Below are positions 1 to 8,555 of a stretch of DNA of 64,000 nt, piece by piece. The notes under the pieces are model-generated. The model did not search any database. It had not been told where the DNA came from and saw only the letters and a program-made list of their open reading frames with translations. Location of the stretch: the NCBI RefSeq assembly GCF_025751435.1, contig NZ_JAOWKY010000001.1, forward strand, positions 1,038,001 through 1,102,000, written 5' to 3'. Source of the stretch: Albidovulum marisflavi. Lineage in GTDB: Bacteria > Pseudomonadota > Alphaproteobacteria > Rhodobacterales > Rhodobacteraceae. The position numbers were made by a program, and so were the translations under genes. Numbering within the stretch: position 1 is the first letter of the stretch; every line of letters starts with the position of its first letter.

Positions 1-218
1 TTCAGCTTCTCTCCCGCGCCGGCCAGAAGGTTGGCGTCGATGTGATCGGTCACGCAGGGCACCAGGACATCGGCCCTTTGCATCGCGGAGGACAGCTCGT
101 CGCGGGTCATCTTCGTGTCGGGGTCACGCAGTTCCACGTCGAAGAGTTCCTTCATGCGTGTCTCGACCACCTCGGGCAGGCGTCGCGTGACGACAACACT
201 CAGACGTTGTGAAGGCAT
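1..218 (-). CDS. D-2-hydroxyacid dehydrogenase (glyoxylate/hydroxypyruvate reductase type), N-terminal part only
   Basis: The first 72 residues of a minus-strand protein are visible, beginning MPSQRLSVVVTRRLPE; the rest lies beyond the left edge. The start resembles D-glycerate dehydrogenases/glyoxylate reductases of Rhodobacteraceae, which reduce glyoxylate or hydroxypyruvate with NAD(P)H. The visible part corresponds to the N-terminal half of the substrate-binding domain, so the Rossmann motif and catalytic Arg/Glu/His cannot be checked. The ATG at 218-216 has a GAGGAG-like ribosome-binding site just upstream. It is divergent from the SH3-domain gene at 337. The family call is fairly safe; the exact substrate is inference. 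Confidence 0.75.
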   Translation of the reverse strand, partial: MPSQRLSVVVTRRLPEVVETRMKELFDVELRDPDTKMTRDELSSAMQRADVLVPCVTDHIDANLLAGAGEKL

Positions 219-336
219 CGGGGGCTTCTCCTCTCTTTCGCGGCGCGCTCTTAATTGGCAAAGTGCAGGGGAACGGGGCAAGTCACAAGCCCCGAAAAGG
301 GCGCCGGTGGCGGCGCGAGGGCATGAGAACAGGCAG

Positions 337-849
337 ATGAAACGGGCAAGACTCGTCGCTATCGCATTTGCAGTCGCAATGGCGCTTTCGCTTCCCGTGG
401 CGGCAGCCCAAGGGGACGGCGCGAAGGGTCCGGTCACGAACCTGCCGCTGCCGCGCTACGTTTCGCTGAAGACCAGCGAAGGCAATGTCCGGCGGGGCCC
501 CAGCCTGTCGCATCGGATCGATTGGGTCTTTACCCACCGGTCGATGCCACTGCGCATCACAGCCGAATTCGGACACTGGCGCCGGGTCGAAGACAACGAG
601 GGGCAAGGCGGCTGGATTCATTATTCGCTGCTTTCCGGGGTCAGGACCGTGCTGGTCGAGGCGAACATGGCGTCCTTGCACACGCGCCCGGACGCAGGCG
701 CGCCGGTCGTGGCCAAGGCCCAGGCGGGGGTGATCGCCCGGCTTCATACCTGCGAAACCGACTGGTGCGAGATTTCGGCAGACGGCGGAGACGGCTGGGT
801 GCCCAAGTCTGCCCTGTGGGGCGTGGACCCTGACGAACTGCGCGATTGA
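337..849 (+). CDS. Exported SH3-domain protein
   Basis: 170 aa. An N-terminal signal peptide (MKRARLVAIAFAVAMALSL, then PVAAAQ) predicts export to the periplasm. The mature part holds two bacterial SH3-like repeats. The first is around residues 48-97, with the typical 'N-V-R-R-G-P' entry and a 'GGWIHYSLLSG' end. The second is around 105-160, ending 'GDGWVPKSALWGVDP'. Such domains bind peptidoglycan or cell-wall peptides, and small members of this kind are common but uncharacterised in Rhodobacterales. The frame stays open upstream to 115, but that part is antisense to the dehydrogenase and lacks a signal peptide, so the ATG at 337 is preferred. Specific role unknown. Confidence 0.85.
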   Translation: MKRARLVAIAFAVAMALSLPVAAAQGDGAKGPVTNLPLPRYVSLKTSEGNVRRGPSLSHRIDWVFTHRSMPLRITAEFGHWRRVEDNEGQGGWIHYSLLSGVRTVLVEANMASLHTRPDAGAPVVAKAQAGVIARLHTCETDWCEISADGGDGWVPKSALWGVDPDELRD

Positions 850-919
850 GGCGATCGGACCTCTGGCCTGTGCGGCCGGAGGGCGCTATGACCACGCCTG
901 TCTGCGGAGGGGCGTTACG

Positions 920-1804
920 ATGGCCGGTCAGAAGAATACCAGGCTGAACATTTCGGCGGGGCTCGCTTCGGTCGCGGTCGCCGCCACGCTTGTCGCGCTT
1001 AAGCTTTGGGCGCTTGGGCTGACCTCTTCGCTGTCGGTCGCGGCCTCGCTTGCGGATAACGCGCTGGACCTGATGATGTCGCTTGGCGGGCTGCTTGCCA
1101 TTCTTTACGCGGCACGCCCGGCGGACGAAGACCATGCCTTTGGCCATACCTCGGTCGAGGATCTGGCCGCACTGGCGCAATCGGTCTTCATCGCGGTGTC
1201 CGGCACGGTGATCGCCTGGGCGGCGACGGCGCGGCTTCTGGGCCTGATGGAGTCCCGCATCGCCGCGCAGGGACAGGGGATTGCGGTCATGGGGCTGTCC
1301 GTCCTGCTGACGCTTATGCTTGTGCTTTGGCAGCGGCGCGTCGCGCGCCGGACCGGCAGCCGCGTCGTGGCGGCGGATTCGCTGCATTACCTGTCCGATT
1401 TGCTGCCCACACTGGGGGCGATCGGGGCGCTGTGGGCATCGCAGCGTTTCGGCCTGGCCCATGTCGACAGCGTCGTGGCGCTGGCCTCGGCGGCCATCCT
1501 GCTGGTCGGATCGATGCGGATCGGAAAGGGTGCCTGGGACGCGCTCATGGATCGCACGGCGGATCCCGACCTGGTGGAGGCGATCGCGGCGATCGCCCGC
1601 GACTGGCCGGGGGTGCGCGGTTTTCACGACCTGAAGACCCGGATGGCGGGCAGCCGGGTCTTCGTCCACATCCATATCGAGCTGGACGGGGACCAGAGCC
1701 TTCGGGACGCACACGCCATCGGCGCCGGTCTGAGGCGGAAGATCATCCTGACCTACCCGCAATGCGAGGTGATCGTGCACAAGGACGTCGCGGGCGAAAG
1801 CTGA
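920..1804 (+). CDS. Cation diffusion facilitator (CDF) metal transporter, FieF/YiiP-like
   Basis: 294 aa inner-membrane divalent-metal/proton antiporter. Several hydrophobic segments lie in residues 10-200, followed by a cytoplasmic domain of about 90 residues. The intramembrane metal site is visible as D46/D50 in 'LADNALDLMMS' and H156/D160 in 'SLHYLSDLLP', matching the Asp/Asp/His/Asp set of YiiP. H72 and H76 lie in 'EDHAFGHTSVED', as in the family's peripheral site. The Asp-rich site A favours Zn(II)/Fe(II)/Cd(II) over Mn. Length is normal (YiiP is 300 aa). It stands alone upstream of recO. The metal is not determined by sequence alone. Confidence 0.92.
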   Translation: MAGQKNTRLNISAGLASVAVAATLVALKLWALGLTSSLSVAASLADNALDLMMSLGGLLAILYAARPADEDHAFGHTSVEDLAALAQSVFIAVSGTVIAWAATARLLGLMESRIAAQGQGIAVMGLSVLLTLMLVLWQRRVARRTGSRVVAADSLHYLSDLLPTLGAIGALWASQRFGLAHVDSVVALASAAILLVGSMRIGKGAWDALMDRTADPDLVEAIAAIARDWPGVRGFHDLKTRMAGSRVFVHIHIELDGDQSLRDAHAIGAGLRRKIILTYPQCEVIVHKDVAGES

Positions 1805-1881
1805 GGTTTCGGCGCCCGTCTGCTTCCGCCGTGGACTTCGGTCGGCGGTGAGGGAATAGTCGCTGGCAGGAGGTGGGGCGC

Positions 1882-2604
1882 ATGGAATGGCGGGACCAAG
1901 GCGCGCTTCTGTCGGTCCGCCCGCATGGCGAGACCAGCGCGATCATCGAGGTGTTCACGGCCCATCACGGACGGCACGCGGGTGTCGTGCGCGGCGGCGC
2001 GTCACGGCGTGTGGCGCCCATTCTGCAACCCGGCGCGCAGCTTGACGTGACATGGCGAGCACGGCTGGACGAGCATATCGGGGCCTTCGTGGTTGAGCCG
2101 CTTCGCGCGCGTAGCGGCGTGTTGTCGGACAGGCTGGCGCTGGCGGGGTTGAATTCCGTCTGCGCGCTTCTGCGCTTTGCCCTGCCAGAAAGGGAGGCGC
2201 ATCCCGCTCTTTACCGGTCCAGTATCGCGCTGCTCGACGCGCTTGGCAGCACGCCGGACTGGCTCACGCACTATCTGCGGTGGGAAGCGATGCTGCTTGA
2301 AGAGCTTGGCTACGGGCTTGACCTGTCGTCCTGCGCCGTCACGGGCAGCCGGGAAGACCTGGCTTATGTCAGCCCGCGTTCCGGCCGGGCGGTCGGGCGG
2401 GATGCGGCAGGCCAATGGGCCGACCGCCTGTTGCCGCTGCCGCCCTGTCTGCTGGGACAAGGGGCCGCGACCACCGAGGAAGTCGTTGCCGGGCTGGGCA
2501 CGACCGGCTGGTTTCTGGAACATCGGCTTGCGTCCGACCTGGGAACGCGGCCCCTGCCAGAGGCGCGCCACCGGTTCGTAGCACTTCTGGCGCGTCAGGG
2601 CTGA
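1882..2604 (+). CDS. recO: DNA repair protein RecO
   Basis: 240 aa. RecO acts with RecF and RecR to load RecA on SSB-coated single-stranded DNA. The N-terminal OB-fold segment ([20 protein letters not shown]) and the helical C-terminal domain ('[25 protein letters not shown]') are typical of alphaproteobacterial RecO. The start is decided by an AGGAGG at 1868-1873, 8 nt before the ATG at 1882; the in-frame GTG at 1873 sits inside that ribosome-binding site and is rejected. The last 10 bp overlap the end of the convergent META-domain gene. No full Cys4 zinc knuckle is present, as in the E. coli-type subgroup. Confidence 0.95.
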   Translation: MEWRDQGALLSVRPHGETSAIIEVFTAHHGRHAGVVRGGASRRVAPILQPGAQLDVTWRARLDEHIGAFVVEPLRARSGVLSDRLALAGLNSVCALLRFALPEREAHPALYRSSIALLDALGSTPDWLTHYLRWEAMLLEELGYGLDLSSCAVTGSREDLAYVSPRSGRAVGRDAAGQWADRLLPLPPCLLGQGAATTEEVVAGLGTTGWFLEHRLASDLGTRPLPEARHRFVALLARQG

Positions 2605-2996
2605 AGGCGGTTGAACACCATCCGCCGGCCCTCTGGCCCGGACAGGATCAGGGCATCGTCGGCAGCCTCGGCCTCTGTCATGACTGCCAGCGCCGTAAAG
2701 AAGGCGCGCTCGGCCTCCAACTGGGTGCAGGCGAGGCGCGTCACGCGCAGCGGTCCAAGCTCAAAGGCCGGGAAACTGCCCCTCAGTTCGCCGCTGTAGC
2801 TGTTGCAGGGCGCTTCGCCCGCGATCAGTCCCGGTTCCGGAAAGCCAATCGTCGCGCGGGCCTCGAACGGCGCGCCGTCAAGAGTGACAAGTCCCCAGAC
2901 GGCATCGCTTTCCGGTATGGGGGCCATGGTCTCCTGGGCGGTGCAGGCGCTGGTGGCTAAGATCAGCGCGAAGGCTGTGACAACGAGATTGCGCAT
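2595..2996 (-). CDS. META-domain putative lipoprotein
   Basis: 133 aa. The N-terminus [18 protein letters not shown] is a signal peptide ending in a cysteine that could be lipidated, although -3 is Thr rather than the usual Leu. The rest carries META/HslJ-like features: '[24 protein letters not shown]' (split here as VWGLVTLDG and FEARATIGF), '[14 protein letters not shown]', and '[17 protein letters not shown]', the conserved T-x-x-A-C segment. HslJ-type proteins are envelope proteins linked to stress or drug resistance; this one's function is unknown. Convergent with recO and overlapping it by 10 bp, so the two transcripts must collide or terminate inside each other. Confidence 0.85.
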   Translation of the reverse strand: MRNLVVTAFALILATSACTAQETMAPIPESDAVWGLVTLDGAPFEARATIGFPEPGLIAGEAPCNSYSGELRGSFPAFELGPLRVTRLACTQLEAERAFFTALAVMTEAEAADDALILSGPEGRRMVFNRLQP

Positions 2997-3129
2997 GAGT
3001 CCAGCCTAGCGCGTCACGGACGGTTCCGCCAGCCGTCCCGTCGCTTTGCTTCTGTTGCGACGCTGGCGTGTCGAAAACGTCTGCGACTTCGCCTTCCGCT
3101 TCGGGTCTGACGGGTGGCAGGAGACGCAT

Positions 3130-4332
3130 ATGATCGGCCGTTACATACCTACATTCCTGCGCCATGCACCCGTGCCCGGTGTGCAGGGCTTCGCTTTGTT
3201 GGCCGGGATCGAGGCCGCCGTGCGCGGCATTCTCACCTCTGTCTGGCCGCTTGTGATCTACCAGGCCCTTGGGGATGCAGAGGGCGTCAGCCGACTCTAT
3301 TTCTACGCCGGGATCCTGTCGTTCAGCTATGGCATGTTGCTGCCCTGGATCGGGCGCTTCATCGCCCGGCGCTGGCTGTATTCGATTGGCATGGCGCTTT
3401 ACATCGCGGGGCCCGGTTGCGCCGTGATCGGCGGGCCGCTGCTGACGCCGGTCGGGCTCTTGCTGACAAGCTGGGCGACGATGACCTCGTTCACCTGCAT
3501 CAACGCCTATCTGCTGGATTTCATCGCGCGGCAGGAACTGGGCCGGGTCGAGACGCGCAAGCTGTCCTACAGCGCGATTTCCTGGACCATCGGACCGATG
3601 TCCGGCGTTTGGCTGTGGAAGCTGTGGGAACCGCTGCCGTTTCTCATCGCAATGGGGTTCACGGTGATCCTGACGGTCGCTTTCTGGGCGATGCGGATGG
3701 GCAACGGCAAGACCATCACCCGCGCCAGGACGCCCGCGCCCAATCCCCTGGCGTTCCTCGGCCGCTTCTTCGCGCAGCCGCGTCTGGTCGCGGGCTGGCT
3801 GTTCGCGGTGCTGAGGTCGGTGGGCTGGTGGGTCTACATCGTCTACCTGCCGATCTACTGCATCGAGGCGGGCCTGGGCGACCAGGTGGCGAGCTTTGCC
3901 TATTCGATCTCGAACGCGTTCCTGTTCCTGTCACCGCTGATGCTGCGCTGGATGCAGCGGCGGGGGCTGAGGCGGTCGGTGATCTTTTCCTTCGGTGCCG
4001 CGGCGGGCCTGTTCGTCGCCGCCGGGTTCGCGCCGGTCTGGCCGCCGCTTTCGCTGATCACGCTTCTTGCGGCGTCGTTCTTCCTTGTCATGCTGGACAC
4101 GTTCGGCGGGCTGCCCTTCCTGATGGCCGTCCGTCCCGCCGAAAGGTCCGAAATGGCCGCCGTCTATGCCAGCTTCCGCGACGTTTCAGGCATCCTCACG
4201 CCGGGTTTTGCCTGGCTGGTGCTGCTGGTGTCACCGGTTCCGGGCGTCTTCATCGCGTGCGGCGCAGGGTTGGCGGTTGCCGCCTCGGTCGCGACGCGCC
4301 TGCACCCAAGACTGGGCGCGCGCTACGCCTAG
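3130..4332 (+). CDS. MFS-type transporter
   Basis: 400 aa, highly hydrophobic, with about 12 predicted membrane segments in two halves separated by a basic loop around residues 195-215 (MRMGNGKTITRAR). This is the architecture of the major facilitator superfamily. A start at 3130 is supported by AGGAG at 3119-3123 with a 6-nt spacer; an in-frame upstream extension to 3046 has no such signal. Nothing in the sequence or neighbourhood indicates substrate. The 3' end lies 11 bp from the convergent end of the mcd-like gene, with no clear terminator between them. Confidence 0.85.
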   Translation: MIGRYIPTFLRHAPVPGVQGFALLAGIEAAVRGILTSVWPLVIYQALGDAEGVSRLYFYAGILSFSYGMLLPWIGRFIARRWLYSIGMALYIAGPGCAVIGGPLLTPVGLLLTSWATMTSFTCINAYLLDFIARQELGRVETRKLSYSAISWTIGPMSGVWLWKLWEPLPFLIAMGFTVILTVAFWAMRMGNGKTITRARTPAPNPLAFLGRFFAQPRLVAGWLFAVLRSVGWWVYIVYLPIYCIEAGLGDQVASFAYSISNAFLFLSPLMLRWMQRRGLRRSVIFSFGAAAGLFVAAGFAPVWPPLSLITLLAASFFLVMLDTFGGLPFLMAVRPAERSEMAAVYASFRDVSGILTPGFAWLVLLVSPVPGVFIACGAGLAVAASVATRLHPRLGARYA

Positions 4333-4343
4333 GAGCGGTGGCT

Positions 4344-6008
4344 TCAGTCCAGAAGCCGCCGTGCGATCACCTGCGCCTGGATTTCGGCCGCGCCCTCGAA
4401 GATGTTGAGGATGCGCGCATCGCACAGGATCCGGCTGATCTGATATTCCAGCGCAAAGCCGTTGCCGCCGTGGATCTGAAGCGCGTTGTCCGCGGCGGCC
4501 CAGGCCACGCGCGCGCCCAGCAGCTTGGCCATGCCCGCCTCCAGGTCGCAGCGCTTGTCGTGGTCCTTCTGCCAGGCCGAATGATACGTCAGCTGACGCG
4601 CGATCATGATCTCGACCGCCATCATCGCAAGCTTTCCGGCAACGCGGGGGAACTCGATCAGGCTCTTGCCGAACTGCTTGCGGTCCTCGGCATATTTCAT
4701 GCCGACTTCCAGCGCCGATTGCGCCACGCCGATGGCCCTGGCGGCGGTCTGGATGCGGGCGCTTTCGAAGGTCTGCATCAGTTGCTTGAACCCTTGGCCG
4801 GGCTGCCCGCCCAAGAGGTTTTCGGCCTTGACCTTGAACCCGTCGAAGCCAAGTTCGTATTCCTTCATGCCCCGGTAGCCCAGCACCTCGATCTCGCCGC
4901 CGGTCATGCCGGGGGTGGGGAAGGGGGCGTCGGCGGTGCCCGGCGCCTTTTCCGCCAGGAACATCGACAGCCCGCGGTAATCGGTGGTCGCCGGATCGGT
5001 CCGGGCCAGAAGCGTCATCACATGGGTGCGCGCGGCGTGGGTAATCCAGGTCTTGTTGCCGGTGATCTCCCACCCGTCCTCTGTACGGACCGCGCGCGTG
5101 CGCAAGGATCCGAGGTCGGAGCCGGTGTTGGGCTCGGTGAAGACCGCGGTCGGCAGGATTTCACCGCTGGCGAGCTTCGGCAGCCACTGCTCCTTCTGTT
5201 CGGGCGTGCCGCCGCACAGGATCAGTTCGGCCGCGATCTCGGACCGGGTGCCAAGCGAGCCCACGCCGATGTAGCCGCGGCTCAGTTCCTCGCTGACCAC
5301 GACCATCGAGGCCTTGGACAGGCCGAGCCCGCCGAATTGCTCGGGGATCGTCAGGCCGAAGACGCCAAGTTCGGCCAGTTCGCGAATGACCTCCATCGGG
5401 ATCAGTTCGTCCTTCAGGTGCCAGTCGTGCGCGTTCGGCACAACGCGCTCGTCTGCGTAGCGGCGGAACTGGTCGCGGATCATCTCAAGCTCGTCGTCCA
5501 GACCGGAGGCGCCGAAGGTCGCCCGGCCGTGGTTGTCCCGCATCAGCGCGACAAGTCGCGCGCGGGCGGCGGGCGTATTGCCCTGGGCGATCAGCGTCGC
5601 GGAAGCGCCGTCGGGCGCCCAGGCCACGGCCATATCGGACAGCCGCGCGACCTCTCCCTGGCTCATCGGGATGCCGCCCGCGATCTGGGCCAGGTATTCA
5701 CCGAAGCCGATCTGAAGGATCAGCTGCTCCATCTCGCCGAACGCACCCTCACCGGCGATCCGGTCTGCCCAGGCATTCAACTGGCGCAGGGATTCGACGT
5801 AAGTGGCCAGCCAAGACAGCGCGTGGGCCGCGAACTGGTTGGCCTCGAGCGCGGCACCGGAAACCTTGCCGTCGCGGTCGACCATGGCGCGCACGTTGGC
5901 GGTTGCGTCGGCCAGAACGGCCTCGACCTGCGGGAGCGCGGCGCCCGTCAGCGCGCCAAGGTCGGAAAGGATCGCGGTCATCGGCATATCGGCCCCGTCA
6001 TGCGCCAT
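4344..6008 (-). CDS. mcd: Acyl-CoA dehydrogenase, probable (2S)-methylsuccinyl-CoA dehydrogenase
   Basis: 554 aa, longer than ordinary acyl-CoA dehydrogenases (about 380-400 aa) because of an N-terminal helical extension of about 150 residues. That extension is characteristic of Mcd, the FAD enzyme that oxidises (2S)-methylsuccinyl-CoA to mesaconyl-CoA in the ethylmalonyl-CoA pathway for acetyl-CoA assimilation. Family motifs follow: 'AVFTEPNTGSDLGSLRTRA' (substrate/FAD loop), 'GNKTWITHAART', 'YAEDRKQFGKSL', and near the C-terminus 'NIFEGAAEIQ', whose Glu is the expected catalytic base. The start at 6008 is set by AAAAGGAG a few bases upstream; a longer frame to 6065 lacks a ribosome-binding site. 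The Mcd assignment rests on the long N-terminus and recalled similarity; other long acyl-CoA dehydrogenases are the alternative. Confidence 0.8.
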   Translation of the reverse strand: MAHDGADMPMTAILSDLGALTGAALPQVEAVLADATANVRAMVDRDGKVSGAALEANQFAAHALSWLATYVESLRQLNAWADRIAGEGAFGEMEQLILQIGFGEYLAQIAGGIPMSQGEVARLSDMAVAWAPDGASATLIAQGNTPAARARLVALMRDNHGRATFGASGLDDELEMIRDQFRRYADERVVPNAHDWHLKDELIPMEVIRELAELGVFGLTIPEQFGGLGLSKASMVVVSEELSRGYIGVGSLGTRSEIAAELILCGGTPEQKEQWLPKLASGEILPTAVFTEPNTGSDLGSLRTRAVRTEDGWEITGNKTWITHAARTHVMTLLARTDPATTDYRGLSMFLAEKAPGTADAPFPTPGMTGGEIEVLGYRGMKEYELGFDGFKVKAENLLGGQPGQGFKQLMQTFESARIQTAARAIGVAQSALEVGMKYAEDRKQFGKSLIEFPRVAGKLAMMAVEIMIARQLTYHSAWQKDHDKRCDLEAGMAKLLGARVAWAAADNALQIHGGNGFALEYQISRILCDARILNIFEGAAEIQAQVIARRLLD

Positions 6009-6169
6009 CGGTCGGCTCCTTTTCTGCAGTTGCACTGTCCTAGCCATTTCGCAGGTGCGGCGCAATATTAATTCGTGAAGCGACCGGAAGCAGTACTAAA
6101 GTGTCGCGCCGGATTTCGGCTGTGGGGCGCGCCATTGCCATGTATAGAAGCCGCGAAAGGACGCTTTAC

Positions 6170-6925
6170 ATGGCTGCACCCGAATTCACGATCCTCCTGT
6201 TGGCTGCGGGCATCACGCTGTTCGCGGGCGTCGTGAAGGGCGCGGTGGGGTTTGCCATGCCGATGATCCTGATCTCGGGACTGGCCTCGATCATGCCCGC
6301 GCAAGAGGCTTTGGTCGCCCTGATCCTGCCGACCTTGCTGACCAACGTGGTGCAGGCGCTCAGGCAGGGGGCTCGGGCGGCCTGTGTTTCGGTCAGAGAC
6401 TACTGGCGGATGATCGCGACCTTGGTGGTTTTCGTTCTTCTGACGGCGCAGGCCGTGCCGATGATCCCGCAAGCATTGCTTCTGGGCGCCCTGGGTCTGC
6501 CCATCGTGGCCTTTGCCCTTAGCCAGCTTCTTGGCCACCAGTTCCGGTTCCATGCCGCAAGACGCGGCCTGGCCGAGGTTCTGACCGGCATGGTCGGCGG
6601 CATCTACGGTGGGCTGTCCGGGGTCTGGGGGCCGCCCACCATCGCGCTTCTGGTGTCGCTGCGCGCCGAAAAGCGCGAAAGCGTGCGGGTTCAGGGCGTG
6701 GTCTATACGATCGGTTCGGTCGCGCTTCTTGTTGGTCATGCAAGCTCTGGCGTCATCACCTCGGGGCGCCTGTCGCTGTCGGGCTTGCTGGTCGCGCCGG
6801 CGCTGGCGGGGCTTTGGCTGGGCTTCGCCATCCAGGACAGGCTGGACGCCCAGCGTTTTCGCCGCTGGACGCTGGTCGTACTTGCCATCACCGGACTCAA
6901 CCTGATCCGCCGCGCCCTGACCTGA
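6170..6925 (+). CDS. TauE/SafE-family membrane transporter
   Basis: 251 aa with 7-8 predicted membrane helices and two glycine-rich repeats typical of TauE/SafE (DUF81) permeases: 'AGVVKGAVGFAMPMILISG' near the N-terminus and 'TGMVGGIYGGLSGVWGPPT' in the middle. Family members export or import sulfite, sulfoacetate or other organic anions. The ATG at 6170 follows an AAAGGA ribosome-binding site. Earlier in-frame ATGs at 6101 and 6140 would add a charged, non-hydrophobic leader, and a TATAGA (6143-6148) just upstream may be a promoter -10. Divergent from mcd across about 160 bp. Substrate unknown. Confidence 0.87.
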   Translation: MAAPEFTILLLAAGITLFAGVVKGAVGFAMPMILISGLASIMPAQEALVALILPTLLTNVVQALRQGARAACVSVRDYWRMIATLVVFVLLTAQAVPMIPQALLLGALGLPIVAFALSQLLGHQFRFHAARRGLAEVLTGMVGGIYGGLSGVWGPPTIALLVSLRAEKRESVRVQGVVYTIGSVALLVGHASSGVITSGRLSLSGLLVAPALAGLWLGFAIQDRLDAQRFRRWTLVVLAITGLNLIRRALT

Positions 6926-7344
6926 GGGCCAGGGGCCGGCGTCCGCGCTGAACGGCCGGTTTTGCAGTGGAATCCATGAAACATCGTTACCGTGGCGAAA
7001 CATCGCCGCCCTTTTGTTTTCGATCCGGGTTCGTTGTTCGGATTGTTTCCAATATAGATAAAGTGGGGTTGGTCCTTGCTTGCTCCGAATCGTGATTCCA
7101 CGGGGATTTGGCCCGATTCCGTCCGTCTGGCGCGCCGATTGATAGGTCAGAGGGGGCAAAATTCATGTCAGGGAATATCGCGTATGCAGAAAAACAACCC
7201 ACAGGGGAAAAATTCATCGGTTCTGGTGATGCGCCGCCGTGAACAAAGCGCGATGATGATCAGGAGCCGTGAGGGTTGCTTCCGGTTCTGACCCATCGCC
7301 GGATCTCCGGCCATTTTTTCGGAACGCAATTGAGGGAGAAACAA
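6926..7344. other. Intergenic region upstream of the flp pilin gene
   Basis: About 420 bp without a convincing gene. It contains a relatively A+T-rich stretch around 7000-7070, including TATAGATA at 7053-7060 that could be a -10 element with only a weak -35. The 9-mer GAAACATCG occurs twice near 6980-7000. Short open frames here (for example 7076-7291) have no ribosome-binding site or recognisable protein character. The long leader probably carries the promoter for the pilus operon. I found no CtrA-type TTAA-N7-TTAA site. Confidence 0.45.
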
Positions 7345-7557
7345 ATGCGTGACGCTCTGACCAAACTTTTCGCCCGCTTCCGCAAGGACGATGAAGGTGT
7401 GACCCTTGTCGAATACGGCATCGCGCTGATCCTCGCCGTGACCGTCGGTGTGACCGTTCTTGGCGGTCTGGCTGAAGACGTGAACCTGCAGATGGATGCG
7501 GCGTGCAACCAGATGACCGGCGGCGGCGGCCTGACCGGCGACACCGGCACCTGCTGA
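7345..7557 (+). CDS. flp: Flp-family type IVb pilin
   Basis: 70 aa prepilin. A short basic leader (MRDALTKLFARFRKDDEG) ends in Gly18, followed by VTLVEYGIALILAVTV, the classic Flp hydrophobic N-helix with the conserved Glu at +5 and Tyr at +6. Cleavage by the TadV prepilin peptidase encoded at 16969 is expected after Gly18, giving a mature pilin of about 52 residues. The C-terminus is Gly/Thr-rich with two cysteines (in 'DAACNQM' and the terminal 'TGTC') that could form a disulfide. AGGGAGAA before the ATG at 7345 supports the start; the frame opens earlier at 7276 without a signal. First gene of the Tad locus. Confidence 0.95.
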   Translation: MRDALTKLFARFRKDDEGVTLVEYGIALILAVTVGVTVLGGLAEDVNLQMDAACNQMTGGGGLTGDTGTC

Positions 7558-7595
7558 ACCTAAGGCTCGCCGTTCAAGAGACCAAACTTGGGAGG

Positions 7596-7611
7596 CGGGC
7601 GTCATCGCCCG
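7596..7611 (+). terminator. Hairpin after flp, possible attenuator
   Basis: CGGGCG-tcat-CGCCCG followed by TTTCC, 38 bp after the flp stop and 60 bp before cpaB. A partial terminator here would keep pilin mRNA more abundant than the downstream assembly genes, as is usual in such operons. The stem is only 6 bp, so this is tentative. Confidence 0.45.
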
Positions 7612-7670
7612 TTTCCAACATTTCAGTCGGCTGCGAGTGCCGACATTAAAAGAGCAGAAGGATTAATCAA

Positions 7671-8477
7671 ATGGCGCTCAAATCCGTATTCGTCGCACTT
7701 CTGGGCATCGCTGTCGCAGGTGGATCGGCCTACGGGGCCCGCGAATACCTGCGCCAGACGGCTGCCACGGCCTCGACCGATCCGACAAACGGACTGGTCA
7801 CGGCGATCGTCGCCGGGCGCGACATCAAGTTCGGCCAGGCGCTCGAACCCCAGATGCTGCAGATCGTGTCCTGGCCGCGCGAGGCGCTGCCGGTCGGTGC
7901 CTTCACCGACGTCGACATGCTTCTGCCCCAGGCGGGCGGCGAACCGCGCCGCGCCAAGAATTCCATGTCTGCAGGAGAGCTGATCCTTGCGTCCAAGGTG
8001 TCGAACTTTGGCGAAAAGGTCACGATCGTCCAGACGCTGGGTGAAAACAGCCGTGCGATGTCCATCCGCGTGGACGCGGTGACGGGCGTCGGCGGTTTCG
8101 TCACGCCGGGCGACACGGTCGATATCGTGCTGACCCAGGGCGGCGGCGAAAACATGCGCGCCGTCACGATCCTTCAGAACGTTCGCGTGATCGGCGTGGA
8201 CCAGCTGGCGAACGAGGAATCCAACAGCCCGATCGTCGCCCGCACCGTCACGGTCGAGGTTTCGCCCGAGAACAGCCAAAAACTCGCGCTGGCGCAGAAT
8301 GCCGGCACGCTGAGCCTGACCCTGCGCACGCTCGACAGCGTCGTCGATCAGCCGCTGAACTCGATCCGCCTGTCGGACATCCTTCAGGAAAAATCGCCGA
8401 CCGAGGAAGAGGTCCAGAAGACGCGCATCAAGGTGCGGCGCGGCAACGAGCTTTCAGAGGTGGAAATCAGCAACTGA
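7671..8477 (+). CDS. cpaB: Flp pilus assembly protein CpaB/RcpC
   Basis: 268 aa periplasmic protein of Tad systems. It has an N-terminal membrane anchor or signal (residues 1-22), then a SAF domain ('TAIVAGRDIKFGQALEPQML', about residues 43-62, and 'SAGELILASKVS') and the CpaB/RcpC domain ('GVGGFVTPGDTVDIVLTQ', around 144-161). RcpC-type proteins are thought to work at the secretin and may bind peptidoglycan. AGAAGGA before the ATG supports the start. In most alphaproteobacterial loci the next gene is the secretin cpaC, but here a TadG-like gene follows. Confidence 0.93.
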   Translation: MALKSVFVALLGIAVAGGSAYGAREYLRQTAATASTDPTNGLVTAIVAGRDIKFGQALEPQMLQIVSWPREALPVGAFTDVDMLLPQAGGEPRRAKNSMSAGELILASKVSNFGEKVTIVQTLGENSRAMSIRVDAVTGVGGFVTPGDTVDIVLTQGGGENMRAVTILQNVRVIGVDQLANEESNSPIVARTVTVEVSPENSQKLALAQNAGTLSLTLRTLDSVVDQPLNSIRLSDILQEKSPTEEEVQKTRIKVRRGNELSEVEISN

Positions 8478-8555
8478 CGAACCGGAGGGACGAACACCCT
8501 CTGGCACCGCTATCCGGATGGGCAGCGGACGGGATTGGTCAAACGGAGCGATGCT

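Noticed and set aside
3114-6071. A 985-codon open frame on the plus strand
   Set aside because: It runs out of frame through the MFS gene and antisense through mcd; composition is Arg/Gly/His-rich with no family features, typical of GC-rich shadow frames.
7076-7291. Short open frame upstream of flp
   Set aside because: No ribosome-binding site, no recognisable protein pattern; more likely leader or promoter DNA.
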